Numbered from the stretch's first letter, positions 11,058-23,885 are shown. The stretch is DNA of 64,000 bases from Raphanus sativus (GCF_000801105.2 NC_079514.1:26514293-26578292), one strand, 5' to 3'. Numbers and translations: made by a program. The notes: generated from the sequence alone by a model not told the origin.

Positions 11058-12420
11058 TGATATACCATGGATTTTACCCGTTTTTAACCATGGTATACTA
11101 GTATTTTATTATATATTTAATCTGTTTTCTAGCATGCTAGGTATGTTTTCAGGTTCAGGAGCATTTTGTAAGAAAGTGATGTTTTTGGAGCATTTTAGAG
11201 TGCAAGAGATGATACACCCGAGTTGACCATTCAAGACCAAGTCGGAAGTCAACATTGCGATTATAATCGATCGATACTCATCAGAGTTGTCGATCGATGT
11301 AGCTGAGAAGATCCGCATACTAGAAGATTATAATCGATCGATACACATCAGTGTTGTCGATCGATATCGAGGACGAAATGGTTTAGCCGACTACTTCACC
11401 AAGACTTCACCAAATTACGAAATTGCCCCTGACGAGTTTTTAACCTAATGTAAATGCTTAAATATTCCTGCTAAGTGTCTTTTGACGGCAACCTTCGAGA
11501 GAAGCAAGCTTTTGACAGCTCAAGAGAAAAAGCATAGAGTGAGAGAGAGAGACTAGAGTTTTATTTTGTTTTGAGAGATTGGAGAGATTTCTCATCTCCT
11601 TTTGTATTTCTACTTATTTCTATCTATGCAATTCTTTCATCTATCCATTGTCATGAATTGCTTAGCTATGTCCGAGTAGTATACTTGTTAGATCTAGGGT
11701 TTAAATAGGTTTGTGGGATTAGTCCCAAACTATAATTGCTAAGTTGTGGTACTCATCAAATGGATTGCACCCTATGCTTGTTTTAGATTAGCTAACTAGA
11801 ACATAGATCACTAGGATCTTTGATTATCTTGAATTATCCATTTGAACTAGTTTGTCTCCCGTTGAGAAGAGCGACAGCTCCTCCTTGAGACCTAGTGTTC
11901 ATTATCGGCTCGCGCCTAGGCATATCTAGAAGCCGTCGATCGATATCTCGATAGGTGAATCGATCGGCGCTGCGAAAGGTGTATCGATCGATATCTCGAA
12001 AGGATGTCGATCGACTCTTTTTCGTGCCAACATTACGACAGTTGAGGCCAGAGATCTGGATTATTTAACCAGTGATACATCACTAGAGTTAAGCGGCTGA
12101 GATCTATAGTATCATGCAAGCAACTTATTAAAGCATTTATAGAAATTATAATCTTCATTCCTGAATAAAAGCCCTATGTCTAGCACTCTTTATCACATTT
12201 AAACAACCCATCATATTGTTAGTTAGAGCAACTACCTTGCTCATTTTAGGAATTGCTAGTTGCTATTTTTATTTCCATCATTAAAACCAACTTCACCTAG
12301 GATTGATTAGTAGATTTTATTTAATTGGTTTCATAACTCCTCGTGATTTGATCCCTAAGTACTACAGATGTATCTCTTATTTGAGAGAGTAAGCTCTACT
12401 GTGTGATTTGAGCACTATCA
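11058..12420 (+). repeat. 3' LTR of element A
   Basis: 1363 bp, TG...CA. The opening inverted repeat is perfect here (TATACCATGG/CCATGGTATA). It is followed by TSD AATAC and resumption of the copia leader. Confidence 0.88.
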
Positions 12421-13463
12421 AATACTGAAATTAGTTTTTGTTAAATCTATAATTTGGTATAGATAAATGATCTAGTAGTATTGATATACTGAAATTGATA
12501 TGCTTGAATGTTATGAAAAACCCTAATTTGATTACGGTGCAAATACGTTGTTCTATTTGTTAGATGTATAGCGGCATGTTAAGTTACGACATATAAGAAC
12601 AACCGAACGCGTACATTGAGATATATGATTTTGTTTGTGGCGTTCAGGAAAACCAATTCGTCTTTGTTATGAACATTGTGATTATTATAATCGATTAGTT
12701 TCCACTGTCGTTTTATTTTGAAGTGAACTTGGGTGTCGCGTAGTTGTGTCTATATAAATATACTATTTACATTTTAACGCATGCATTATAGTAATGTCTC
12801 AATCGTTTATGTAAAGTATTTATTTAGACTATATCGATCATATCAAAGTGTTGATATTGATTTAGACATATTGATTTGGTTAAATCGATTTTTATCGTTC
12901 TAATTGGATTAGAACTAAGATTATTCAATAAATAATATGTTATTTTAATTAGATTAAAATTAATTTAATAATTTATAATTCAATTAAAATACATATAAGG
13001 TATGTATTAGTTATATTTATATTATATATTAGATATAAATTTTAAATATAAATTAAAATTGAATTAAAATTAGTTCCTCATTAATTTCATTGTAAGATAG
13101 GCTTGTCAAAGTAAGGTGTATGCAATTACATGAGTGAGGTGGATGGTAACGGTTACCATGTGAAACAAGATTGATTTACTTGACTAGACTATCAAAACGG
13201 TTTTGGGCTTAGAGACATAGGTTGGATAAGACGACGACAACCAAGAATTATATTGTATATAATTAACAAAGTGTTGTTTACCTAAATATCTATACATTCG
13301 GGGGATGAGCCAAAGCTCACTCGGATTTTAGTAAAATATGGATCTTGGATTATTATATTCAATTTGAAAAAATGTTTTAAACATAATATGAGTTTTCTTA
13401 ATTGTTAAGATCTCTATAACTCCAGAACATCATATTAATATTCGTTATTCTTCTATTCGAGCA

Positions 13464-14036
13464 ATGTTAATTCCCCAAAACCCATTTTCATTGCAATATG
13501 TCCTTAAGAAGGACAAATCGAACGAATCGAATTTCCTCCAATGGTATCGAAACCAGAGAATTGTTCTCAACCAAGAGTATAAAACTTTAACGGAAAGGAT
13601 AAGCCAAGCTGGATTGCGAATCATATCCAGTTTTATCCTTCTCCTAAGTTTAAACCCTACTTGGAAGATCTGAAAAGGAAAAAAACCTTTGAAACATCGT
13701 CTAGAGGTATTTATGATATAGAAGTAAATGTTACTACTTCTGGTTCTACTTCTTGGGTATTAGATACCGGTTGTGGTGCTCATATTTGTACGAATATAAA
13801 TGGTCTAAGCAACAGTAGAATTTTGGAGAAAGGACAAGTGGACCTACGTGTGGGAAATGGAGCAAGAGTTGCTGCATTAGCCGTGGGAAAATTTCATTTG
13901 TCTTTACCTTCATGCTTGGTTTTAGAACTTAAGAATTGCTACTATGTACCTGCTATAAGTAGGAATATTATTTCCATTCCTTGTTTGGATTTGGAAGGAT
14001 TTCAGTTTTCGATCAAAAAACAAGTGTTGTTCTTTT
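13464..14036 (+). pseudogene. Copia G gag-protease remnant
   Basis: Starts with a copia gag N terminus (SNESNFLQWYRNQRIVLNQE) and then jumps, around 13600-13665, to the gag-protease junction (EDLKRKKTFETSSRGIYDIEV). Most of gag is deleted. The protease catalytic motif is present as WVLDTGCGAHICTN, a copia-type DTG, followed by NCYYVPAISRNIIS. A frame change at about 13660 separates the two pieces. Confidence 0.8.
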
Positions 14037-15218
14037 GATCGTAATGATATCTTTTATGGTAGCGGTCCATTAGAGAATGGACTTTATACTCTAGACCAAA
14101 GCGTGCATGTCTATAATATCAGTACCAAAAGATTTAAGTCTAACGACACGAATCAGACTTTTCTTTGGCATTGTCGTTTGGGCCACATAAATGAGAAACA
14201 CATTCAAAATCTTCATAGTGATGGACTTTTGAGCTCATTTGATTATGAATCATATGGAAAATGTGAATATTGTTTTTGGGTAAAATGGCAAAGACTTCTT
14301 TTACTGGACATTGTGAAAGAGCAATAGACTTATTGGAACTCATACATACTGATGTATGTAGACCAATGAGTATAAATGCTCGAGGAAACTATCAGTACTT
14401 CATTACGTTTACTGACGAATTCAGTAGATATGGTTATGTTTATCTAATGAAACATAAGTCTGAATCTTTTGAAAAGTTCAAAGAATTTCAGAATGAAGTA
14501 CAAAATCAGCTTGACAAGAAAATAAAAGCTCTTCGATCTGATCGAGGTGGAGAATATTTGAGTCAAGCGTTTAATGATCATTTGAGAGAATGTGGAATTG
14601 TTTCACATCTCAATCCTCCAGGAACACCACAATGGAATGGTGTGTCCGAAAGGAGAAATCGAACTTTATTAGATATGGTTCGGTCTATGATGAGTCATTC
14701 AGATCTTCCACCATCCTTTTGGGGTTACGCTCTAGAAACTTATGCGTTCACGCTAAACATATGTCCATCAAAATCAGTTGAGAAGACACCATATGAGATG
14801 TGGACTGGAAAGGTTCCAAATTTGTCTTTTCTGAAAATTTGGGGTTCTTATGCTTATGTTAAATGTATGTTTACAGATAAGCTTGGACCAAAATCTGATA
14901 AATGCTCCTTCGTTGGTTATCCCAAAGAAACCAAAGGTTATTACTTTACAACTCCACTGAGAACAAAATGTTTGTTGCTCGTATCGGCGTTTTTCTTGAG
15001 GGAGAATTTCTTTCTAAGAAGAATAGTGGGAGTAAAGTACAACTCGAAGAAGTTCGAGAAACACAGAAGATTATTTTATCCTCTCAAGAAGATGAACAAT
15101 TAGATTTACGAAAAGTCATAGAATCTACACCTGTGGAACCTAAGGTACGTAGGTCTGAAAGGACGAGTCACGAACCTGATAGATATGGGGTTTGGGTGAC
15201 GGATCATCATAGAGAGTG
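14037..15218 (+). pseudogene. Copia G integrase
   Basis: GAG-preintegrase zinc-binding motif (HCRLGHINEKHI...CEYC, about 14170-14270), then the rve core: IHTDVCRPM, FITFTDEFSRYGYVYLM, ALRSDRGGEYLS and NGVSERRNRTLLDMVRSMM give the DDE triad. Next comes the GKVPNLSFLKIWGSYAYVK region. Frame breaks occur near 14280 (GAG-preintegrase to core) and 14960. Integrase would insert copia cDNA into nuclear DNA; this copy cannot be made as one protein. Confidence 0.85.
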
Positions 15219-16076
15219 ATGAACCTACGTCCTTTGAGGAAGCTATGATGGGCCATGACTCTGATATATGGCTTGAAGTAAACATCTTGGAGTTGGAATC
15301 TTTGTTTTAATGATGCGATCAAAGAGTATGATTCCATTAGAAATGAAGAAGAACCTTGCGTTTACAAGAACACTAGTGGGAGCGCAATTGTTTTCTTGGT
15401 GTTGTATGTAGATGACATTTTTTTATTGAGGTTGTTTCTCAATGAAAGACATGGGAGAAGCTGCATACATTCTTGGAATAAGAATATATAGAGATAGATT
15501 AAATAAGACTTTTGTATTATGTCAAGATGCTTATATTGATAAGGTTTTGCATAGATTCAAGATGCATGATTCCAAGAAAAGGATTCTTGCTGATGTCTCA
15601 TGGCATAACTCTCAGCAAGACTCAGTGTCCATCATCACATGATGAGCGAGAGTGCATGAGTAGAATCACATATGCTTCAGCTATAGAATCTATCATGCAT
15701 GCCATGATCTTCACTCGTCAAGAGCATGACGACTAAAATACCAATCTGATCTGGGTGAAAGTCACTGGACAGCAGTCAAGACTATCCTCAAGTATTTGAG
15801 AAATACTAAAGATATGTTCTTGGTCTATGGAGGAAATGATGAGCTTGTTGTAAATGGTTACACCAATGCCAGCTTTCAGACAGACAAAAATGATTTCCGA
15901 TGACAATCTGGTGTCATTTCTGTCTTAATAGAGAAGCGATGAGTTGGAAGAGTTCCAAGCAAAGCACCATAGGAGAGTCTCAATGGATGCAAATGTTGTT
16001 GATCCATTGACCAAGTCTCTTCCACGGCCTAAGCATGAGAGTCATACTCCAGCCGTGGGCATTATTAAGATGTGAT
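15219..16076 (+). pseudogene. Copia G reverse transcriptase / RNase H remnant
   Basis: Only scraps remain: the RT entry motif SFEEAMMGHDSDIWLE (about 15229), the catalytic-site motif LYVDDIFLL (about 15402), the MKDMGEAAYILGIRI region (15442) and an RNase H-proximal piece (HWTAVKTILKYLRNTKDMF, about 15765). The end PLTKSLPRPKHESH (about 16010) is a typical copia pol C terminus. The bulk of the RT palm and fingers is deleted and several stops occur. Confidence 0.82.
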
Positions 16077-16888
16077 CTTGATTTTAGTGGGAGCTTTGCG
16101 TTTATGATATGATGTTCATATTAACATAAATTTGGTTATGTTTTAAAATTAATGAAATTGTTCCATATTTATTTGATTATTAGATAATTAAATAAATGTC
16201 CCAAAATAATTTATACCATTCTTATAGGTCATCAAGTACGTGACTTGATCATGAAACCCTATAAGTGAAAGATGATATAAGTTATTGATGTCCCTAGTCA
16301 AGGTTGTTAACGTGAGACATTAATAACCATGAATGGCTAGTATGTGAGGTGATTGATGACTAAGTTTCATGGAGTCATTCAATGTGTGGTATTGAATTCA
16401 ATCACATGGATATGTGTTAGGAACACATGATTGGACTGACCCGCTATGGGAATTCTACAAGCTTGTTATATGAGTGTCATGAGAGTTTCTCATTACGACT
16501 ATAGAGTATAGTCCTTAAATCTGAGTTCATCATGATTCTTTACTTTTGGATTAGTTCGATTTGACCTTGTCAAACGTCAGCCGTAACTGGTGATTATAAA
16601 GGCATTGATTAGGTGTTCTATGAAGTTTGTAAGGAAAATGGATGGAACAAGATGGAATTTGTCCCTCCCATATAAAGGGAGATAAATATCTTTGGGCCTA
16701 TCGGAGATAATTCATGGCCATGCTCAAACAAGATGAATGTCAATCGTTTGTTTTTATCAGTATAAATCAGAGTTCGATAAACGTGATCTAGCTTAATAAG
16801 GATGACACTTGTTCTTGCCTTATGCTGAGATCGAGATATAGAGAAAAAAAGATTATGAGAATAGATGATTCTAGTACAAGTGGGAGAT
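16077..16888 (+). other. Copia G 3' untranslated region and PPT
   Basis: Non-coding stretch between the end of pol and the 3' LTR. It ends with AAGTGGGAGAT (16878-16888), the polypurine tract. A shorter AGTGGGAG also occurs near 16085. No other feature seen. Confidence 0.65.
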
Positions 16889-17315
16889 TGTTGGGAATGT
16901 TCTAAAATTATTTGTACTTACTCTTGTTAGAGTCGTAACGTCGAGACAGCGTCGAAGTTCGACAATCGTATAATATTAGGTGGTTATAATATTTTACTAG
17001 AAACCACTTATAATTTATGAAATGAGAATTCATTACTAATATTATATGATCCTAGAGGTTCACACACCTTAGCAAACTGGACCATAAATATTTGGGGTTT
17101 TACATATTTGTTTATATGATATATAATATGTACATGATTAATCACATATATGCATGTGATGTACGTGAGTTAAGAAGTGATAATTATCACTTGGGCTTAG
17201 CCCATTAACTTCCTAAATGTGTTTAGGTCATGTGATTATAAAAGTCACGTAAGTGACTTGATCAATAAAAAAAAACAGCCGCTAATATCACATAAAACCC
17301 TAGGACAAACTGTTC
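16889..17315 (+). repeat. Truncated 3' LTR of copia G
   Basis: Begins TGTTGGGAATG directly after the PPT. The stretch from about 17288 matches the 5' LTR remnant at 2582 until TGTTC, where similarity stops; the last ~250 bp of the LTR are missing. It keeps the intact A-T target where the Helitron entered the sister LTR. Confidence 0.75.
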
Positions 17316-18960
17316 GTTGTTATAAATATTGTAGTGATGTCTATATGGAAAGTTCTAGATATACTTGTTCCCCACTCCAAGTTAAGCTTTGTCTCCAAAC
17401 TATTGTATCCTATATAAGGAGATCATTATTCATGGAATAAGACACACCAATTCATCTATTCTATTCTCTTCTCTTCTTTACTTACAACACGTTATCAGCA
17501 CGAAGTTCTAACGATCTTAAGCTAATAGGTATAGATTCTAATTCTGTTATTTTTTCTTTCAATTCTTCTTCAAATCATGTTTATTATCAATTCATGATTT
17601 GTAAGAATGAATTCATACACAGTATGAGTTTAGGAGCTTTAGTCGACAATATTGATCTACCCTTTTTTCAAGGAAAGAAAATCGTTTGATTTAAAAGAGA
17701 TCTTGTCGATGATCATAAGCTAATGCTCAACCTTGTTATGGTTAATACTCGTATATCTTCTTATATGTAATGCTTATATTTTTTTGATGTCATCACGTTA
17801 GAATACCCAACCTTATTATGGTTAATATTTTTTTTTTCATACGGCTGCATATGATCTTATATGGCTGCGCATTTATTGTTATTGATTACTTACATACGTA
17901 TAGCTTTGCAGTTAATAAATTACATATGTGTATGCATATAGTCTCAAGTTCTAGGATAAAGCGAACTATTAAATAAATATTTTATGAAGGGTTTATTGAT
18001 GTTGCTGGGTAATTAACATCTATGTATTGTTTAACTCTAGCATTCATCTTTCATATAAGTTAATAATTCATAGATTTTGTTTCACGGTTGAATATTATTA
18101 CTTGGAAAAAACGTTAATGCATTAATAATGGAATATTGATATTACCTTAAAAGTGATATACATTTACTTTTTTCCTTATAAGTTTTATACATAAATCTAT
18201 GCATATATAGTTATATTTTTTTATTACCAGTTATATATGAGAGTTTCAAATTTAAAGTTTGACCTTAAAAAATCTCTTAAGTTTTGGAGAACAATCCAAA
18301 GAAAAGTATGATCACTAGAATGTGATTATCTAAAGCTCATTATGTATTTGCATCTAAAATTATCAGATCTGAATGTCTGTTAATGAGTACTCTATTGAGA
18401 GTTAAAAGGTTATTTTCCTGAAGAAAATATCAATGATGCAAATATACTAAAGAATACATATTTTCAAACAAGTAATGTTGTCCAACAGACACATGATTGA
18501 GAAAAGAGACTAAAGGAGTTCATACTTGTATCTTGTCTCTTTGAAACTCAGAAAAACAATGAGCTATGATATAAGGTCAAGATCCATAGAGTTTCTTTTT
18601 AGAACTCATAAAGATGGTAATAAAAAAGAGATATGATTCAATCATCTAAAGATGAAATAAAATTATTGTGAGTACAATAAAAAACAATGAAAAGTTCAGG
18701 AAGAGGATATATATGAATGCTCCAGAAGAGTACATAAATATTGATGCACATAATAATGTGATTTAAAGCCTTTAATGGTTATATTTTTTTTTTGTCTCAA
18801 AAGAATCTAACAAAAAAATATGTGACCCATGTAGAATATGTTGTTGATTCTAATATGAGATTCAATCGAGATTGATAAACTTGTAATATTATCATCTCGA
18901 GGGGAAGAGTTAAAGAATCTCACATTTTATGATAAGTGAAACATCCAGAAGATTATGTTT
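17316..18960 (+). mobile_element. Second copia remnant (element H): LTR tail, PBS and decayed gag
   Basis: 17316-17489 resembles the end of a copia LTR: TATATAAGGAG (TATA-like) near 17412, CATGGAATAAG, and a terminal TTACAACA. It is followed at 17490 by CGTTATCAGCACG, a copia primer-binding form. 17640-18240 is AT-rich with no feature. In 18260-18620, broken frames resemble a copia gag (a region aligning to the LRLQDY...LEKTFSTFHA...ELISCLL type). Strongly decayed, no intact ORF. Confidence 0.5.
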
Positions 18961-20760
18961 GCACTAAATTAAGAAGTTATGTGTGCTTGGATAAGCTAAA
19001 CATGAACCTTACCAAAACTAAGAATGATCTTTGAATTTTTCAGATCTGTTTGTAAAATAGATTTCTCTAGAAGTCTTTTCCATCGAGAATACTTCTTTTT
19101 TTTTAATCAACGCATAGTTAGTTTTGCAATTGAATTTTGTGTGTGTTTTTATAGAAAACTTCTCTAGAAGTCGTCTAACTTTTTTTCTTAACAGAAAAAG
19201 TCGAAAAGACTTTTCGCTCGAAAAAACTTCTCTCTCGAGAAGTCTTCTCAGAAAACATATTAGTTTTTTCAACCTATCAAAACTTTTCTGAAATTTACCT
19301 TTTCATATAAGTCTTTTTAGTGAAAACTTTGAGAGAAGTATTCTTGGAGAAGACTTCTAGAGAAGTCTTATTTACTATTACATTAAGTTTTCTCACTGTC
19401 CCAAGAAGTTTGGATAGGTTAGTTTTATAACTGAAAATTAATAGTAAAACATTTGATATTGATTAAAATACTTCCAGAGATCTCAATTTTTATTCTGTGT
19501 TCTTGGTCCCAAAAGAAGAATTATATAGAAGACTTCCATTTAAGTCTTCTCTGAAAAAAGTCAAATATGGTCAATTGAAAAAGTAATCTATGCAGACTTC
19601 TTGCGACGGTGAGAATACTTCATGTCAGTGTAAGAAAACTTCTCTGTAAGTATTCGCCAGGAAGTCTTTTAAGGAAGTATTCTCCAAGAAGTTTTTTAGG
19701 GAAGTATTCTCCAGGAAGCCTTCTATGAAAAAGTGAAATATCTACCGAATTTTGGTCAATTAGAAAACTAACATGTTTATCAGAGAAAACTTCTTAAGAA
19801 GTCTTATGTAGAGTAAATTTTTCTAAAGTTTTCCTTTGTAAATTTTCAGTTGCAAAAATGACTTAAATGGAAGACTTTTATTGGTCTTATATGTCAATAT
19901 TTATTAAACTTTCATTTCACCAGATTTTAAAAATAAAATGGAAGAATTTTGTTGAAGTCTTATATGTCAATATTTATTAAACTTTCATTTCACCAGATTT
20001 TTAAAATAAAAATTTAAAGACTTTTTTTGTTAATTCATGTGAATTTGTCAATATTGGGACTATTGAATGAAATTCATAACTTAATTGGTAATAATTATGA
20101 AGTTACCAACATTCATGTTTGTTAATGTTTCTAATTAATGAGAAAAATACTCTTTAAGAATTCTTATGAGAGAAGACTTCGGGAGACTTCTATATTAGTT
20201 TTTGTAAACTTATATTTTCAAGAGTGTTCTTTAACTTCAAGATATGCTTAATTTTTGTTTTACTTTTAAAAGTGTTAAGTAACTTCAAGAATACAAGGTC
20301 ATGTGGTTTAAAATATCTTCTTAGATCATAAGATATGCTTTTTATCATGAGATTTAAAATATCTTCCACTTAAATTTTAATTTTCCGTTTAATTCGCGTG
20401 AATTCTTCCGATAAGTCTTCTCAGGACTTTCCGAAAAACTTCCCAAAGACTTCTAGTTTAATGTTATATATTTGAACTTATGTAATATTTGATCTTTTGT
20501 GAATTTGACTAAGTATTTTTGAGAAGTTTTCTCCCTTAGTTATAGTAAATTTGAATAAATTTTTGTGTTGTTGTATTTTGGTATGTTGGATCAATAAATT
20601 TAATAATTTCAAGTACTTTTTGCAAGATAATATTGTAGACACTGAACATTTCTACTAATTTATTTTCCGAAAAATTTCTTCAAATTTACAAAAGAATCCA
20701 CTACAAAAAGAGTACACGTACACACCACAAAACATACCATTAAAAAAACTAGTACACATG
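18961..20760. repeat. AT-rich region dense in GAAGTCTTC / AGAAGACTTCT palindromic motifs
   Basis: No coding ORF. From about 19050 to 20470 the self-complementary motif AGAAGTCTTCT and variants (GAAGTATTC, AAGACTTC) recur more than fifteen times, often as facing pairs (19205-19250, 19335-19370, 19515-19560, 19780-19810, 20160-20190). The source element is not identified. 20640-20760 is AT-rich with no feature before the LTR of D. Confidence 0.55.
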
Positions 20761-21213
20761 TGTAGAACCTAAAATCTACACTCAGTATTTTGTAGTGTTT
20801 GTAAGTAAACTAGGGAAGTGAAAAAAGATGTAGGCAACGATATCCTTAGAACACAACGATGTAATCGGAATTCAGTTGACAAAAATGGACTTTTATTGAT
20901 TAAGAGGTCTATTACAAGGAACAACAAAGAGATCGATAATAACAAGGAGGTCGATCAACAATGAGATCTAAAATGAAGTGAGAAAGGTGAAAATGTGTGG
21001 TGTGCTCTCTCTCTAGGGTTTTCGCTGTGTCTTTAACATTGATCTCTCCTCCCTTTTATAAGCTCGACTCCGCTATCCTTGCAACTGCTTCCGCGACCTT
21101 TTCAACTTCGGCGACCTCCTTTTCTACTTCGTTGACGTCGCTATAGGTCTTTTTCCTTTATGACCCATTTTAAATATAACCCATTTAGCCTATGTCCAAA
21201 ATTGGGTCCAACA
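20761..21213 (-). repeat. 3' LTR of element D
   Basis: 453 bp. On the minus strand it runs TGTTGGACCC...GGTTCTACA. Just outside its U3 end (plus 21214-21228) is the minus-strand purine tract AGACTGGGGGACAAA, the PPT. The same sequence recurs at 63643. Confidence 0.8.
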
Positions 21214-21558
21214 TTTGTCCCCCAGTCTCTTTCCGTTTGATCGAAATGGAAAGAGACGGTTCAGTTTACTTGGTTCAGGATTTGATTGGATTTTCTCCCC
21301 GGCTTTCGATGTTATCGTTGATCCGTTTCTTATACTCTTTTGTTTTATAACGGTCATATGCATGGATTTCTAGGGCGAAGCCGGAATGATTATGGCGGCT
21401 GCAGCGTAACCTAGGTAATTATTGTGTTTCTCGGGTTGCGGTATTGCCGTTAGAGGCTTTCCTTTAAATAGCGATGGAGTTCAGATTTTTCTTTTTCACT
21501 TCCGATCACTTTTCTTTCTCTTGATCTTGCGATTTTCTTTTTCTGTTATCTTTACGAG
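21214..21558 (-). other. PPT and leader between element D LTR and antisense ORF
   Basis: Contains the PPT next to the LTR and then about 330 bp without an ORF on either strand. It may hold the promoter for the antisense ORF, but I see no clear TATA box. Confidence 0.5.
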
Positions 21559-22084
21559 ATGTCTTCCTTTTCATTCCCTCGTCCGACGACTAAGCAAGAG
21601 CATCTTGAGACTGTACTATTCGTTCGGCGTTGATCGCGCTGTGGTATGCGAGCTTGCTTCCGATCAGGAGACTCCAGAAACTGTCAGAGATGGCTACTGC
21701 AGAGCGTATCTCCGTTTCTTCGAGTCCTGCGGGCTTTCTTTCCCGATTCCGAAACAGGTGCTGGAAATTCTTTCCGAGCTCGGAATCTCTCTTACCCAGC
21801 TATGCCCGAATCTTCTTAGGCATCTCCTGGCGATCCTCGTCAGAGCCAGGGAGGAGAAACTCTTGTTTGAGCTCGAAGAGTTACACAATTTGTACTTCAT
21901 AAAACGTAATCAGAAAAATCTGGGGACTTTCCTGGTATCTCCTCGTCCTGGTCACCACATGATTGGCGGGACTCCCTATCGGGACGATCTGTGGCGAGAG
22001 CAGTTCTTCGTCTTCAAAGTCGACTCATCCACCATAGGAGATTTCGACTTTTCTCTGCTCCCTCGTCGTTGGGCTAAAAATATC
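21559..22084 (+). pseudogene. Element D antisense ORF, exon 1 (gypsy-type Transposase_28-like)
   Basis: Runs antisense to element D, as do the extra antisense ORFs known between pol and 3' LTR in Tat elements. Probable start ATG 21559 (MSSFSFPRP); a frameshift near 21620 leads to the conserved frame: AVVCELASDQETPETVRDGY, RAYLRFFESCGLSFPIPKQVLEIL, CPNLLRHLLAILVRAREE, FELEELHNLYFIKRN, FLVSPRPGHHMIGGTPYRDDLWREQFFVFK. This matches the plant putative gypsy-type transposon domain. The exon ends at a clean donor (ATATCG^GTGAGG). The intron holds element B'. Function of the family is unknown. Confidence 0.72.
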
Positions 22085-22124
22085 GGTGAGGTTTTGAGTA
22101 TTATTTTTTTACTTGCGTGTTATT

Positions 22125-23485
22125 TGATATTGCTCAAATTACCCTATAGAGCTTACTCTCTCAAATAAGCTGTACTACTTAGGGATCGAATCACGAGGAG
22201 CTAGGGAACCAATTAAATCTAATCAATTAATCAATCCTAGGTGAAGTTGGTTTTTATGATGAAATGTAAATGACAATCCTAAATGAGCAAGATAGTTCCT
22301 CTAACTAACAATATGATGGTTGTTTAAATGATAAAGAAGAGTGTTAGACTTAGGGCTTTTATTCAGGAATGAAGATTATAATATCTATAAATGCCTAATA
22401 AGTTGCTTGCATGATATTAAAGAACTCAGCCGCTTAACACTGAGTGATGTCTCACTGGTTAAATAACTAGATCTCTGATGTCAACTGTCGTCGGTTGACC
22501 AGAAAAAGAGTCGATCGATATCCTTTAGGGATATCGAGCGATACAACTTTCGCAGCGCCGATCGATTTTTCAGTTGGAATATCGATCGACGGCTTCTAGA
22601 AATGCCTAGGCGCGAGCCGATAATGAACACTAGGTCTCAAGGAGGCTGTTAGCTCTTCTCCAAAGAGACAACTAGTTCAAACAGATAATTCAAGATATAA
22701 GGATCCTAGTGATCTATGTTCTAGTTAGCTACTCTAGAACAAGCATAGGGTGCAATCTATTTGATGAATATCACAACTTAGCAAATATAGTTTGGGGCTA
22801 ATCCCACGAACCTATTTAAACCCTAGATCTAACAAGTAGACTACTCAGACATAGCTAAGCAATTTATAACACAAGATAGGTAAAAGAATTGCATTAGATA
22901 GAGAATAGAAAACAAATGGAGTTCAATCACAAATCTCTCAATGATCTCTCCAATCTCTCAAAACATATAAAACTCTAGCTTTCTCTCACACTCTCTTCTT
23001 TTCTCTCTGGTTGCAAAAGCTTCTCTTCTCTTCTCTCTGGTTGCAAAAGCTTGCCGTCAAAAACACTTAGCAGGGTATTTAAGCATTTCCACTAGGTTAA
23101 AAACTCGTCAGGGGCAATCTCGTAATTTGGTGAAGTCTTGGTGAAGTAGTCGGCTAAACCATTTCGTCCTCGATATCGAGTGACACCACTAGATGTGTAT
23201 CGATCGATTATAATCTTCTAATTTGCGGATCTTCTCAGCTACATGGATCGACAATTCTGGATGAGTATCGATCGATTCTTATCCGAATGTTGACTTCCGA
23301 CTTGGTCTTGAATGGTCAACTCGGGTGTATTATCTTTTGTACTCCAAAATGCTCCAAAAGCATCACTTTATCACGAAACGCTCCTGAACCTGAAAACATA
23401 CCTAACAGGCTAGAAAACACATTAGTTATATAATAAAAATACTATTATACCATGGTAGAAAATGGGTGAAATCAATGGTATATCA
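22125..23485 (-). repeat. 3' LTR of element B'
   Basis: 1361 bp, complete, without CACTA insertion at the site (near 22596) where the 5' LTR copy has it. Retains ATCGATCGA palindromes near 23205 and 23270. Confidence 0.85.
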
Positions 23486-23885
23486 ACTCCCCCAGACTTA
23501 CTCCTTTGCTTGTCCTCAAGCAAAAACTCAGTAGTCTTTGGAAAAGGTTTGAAAACAGTAGGGACTCAAAGATTCAAAATATTGAACTCATCACTCTATG
23601 GGTTCGCAATTCATATCTAAACATCCTAATCACAGAAGTTCATTATGCCTTATCCTAGCTTAGCAACTAAATTCATCTAGTCCACAACTTAGCAAATCTT
23701 ATCTGACATTCTCCTCTACTAACCTCATTTCTTAACATAAAATAAAAGTGCAGGCTTTATCTTGGGAGTATCGATCAAAGGACACATGGATTCAACTCAA
23801 ACAAGTATCTGAACACACATGTAGTCTTCTCTGATCCCTTTCTCCCCTCATCTCTCTTCTCTGGATCTCTTATTAGTTTCGATTT
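23486..23885 (-). other. 3' non-coding fragment of element B' with PPT
   Basis: Same sequence as 26183-26585 in element B: PPT (minus strand GGGGGAGTTGATA) and the TTTGCTTG-AGGA-CAAGCAAA hairpin. It breaks off at GATTTCA, where the B copy continues but this copy enters CACTA sequence. Confidence 0.8.

Larger units (their letters stand above)
2902..12420 (+). mobile_element. Element A: complete Athila-like Ty3/gypsy LTR retrotransposon without RT or integrase
   Basis: The boundaries are TG at 2902 and CA at 12420, flanked by the 5-bp TSD AATAC (2897-2901 and 12421-12425) in the copia leader. LTRs are 2902-4285 and 11058-12420, about 97% similar where compared by eye. The PBS matches the Athila type. 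The interior encodes gag, a linker, an aspartic protease and a long post-protease region (4400-9690), essentially one reading frame with a few stops and frameshifts, then 1.37 kb of non-coding sequence and the PPT. No YxDD-type RT, RNase H or integrase zinc/DDE motif is seen. It should be mobile only if another element supplies pol. Confidence 0.88.
12421..17315 (+). mobile_element. Ty1/copia element G, right part (interior and truncated 3' LTR)
   Basis: Continues element G after the element A insertion. 12421-13463 is AT-rich leader without ORFs. Coding order is gag remnant, protease, GAG-preintegrase, integrase, RT/RNase H remnant, the normal copia order with integrase before RT. The PPT (AAGTGGGAGAT) lies just before the 3' LTR at 16889. 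Large internal deletions and stops show it is dead. Confidence 0.85.

Noticed and set aside
19018..19272. 84-codon minus-strand ORF rich in Lys, Arg and Phe
   Set aside because: Its codons come from the AGAAGTCTTC palindrome cluster; composition is biased and nothing resembles a known protein.
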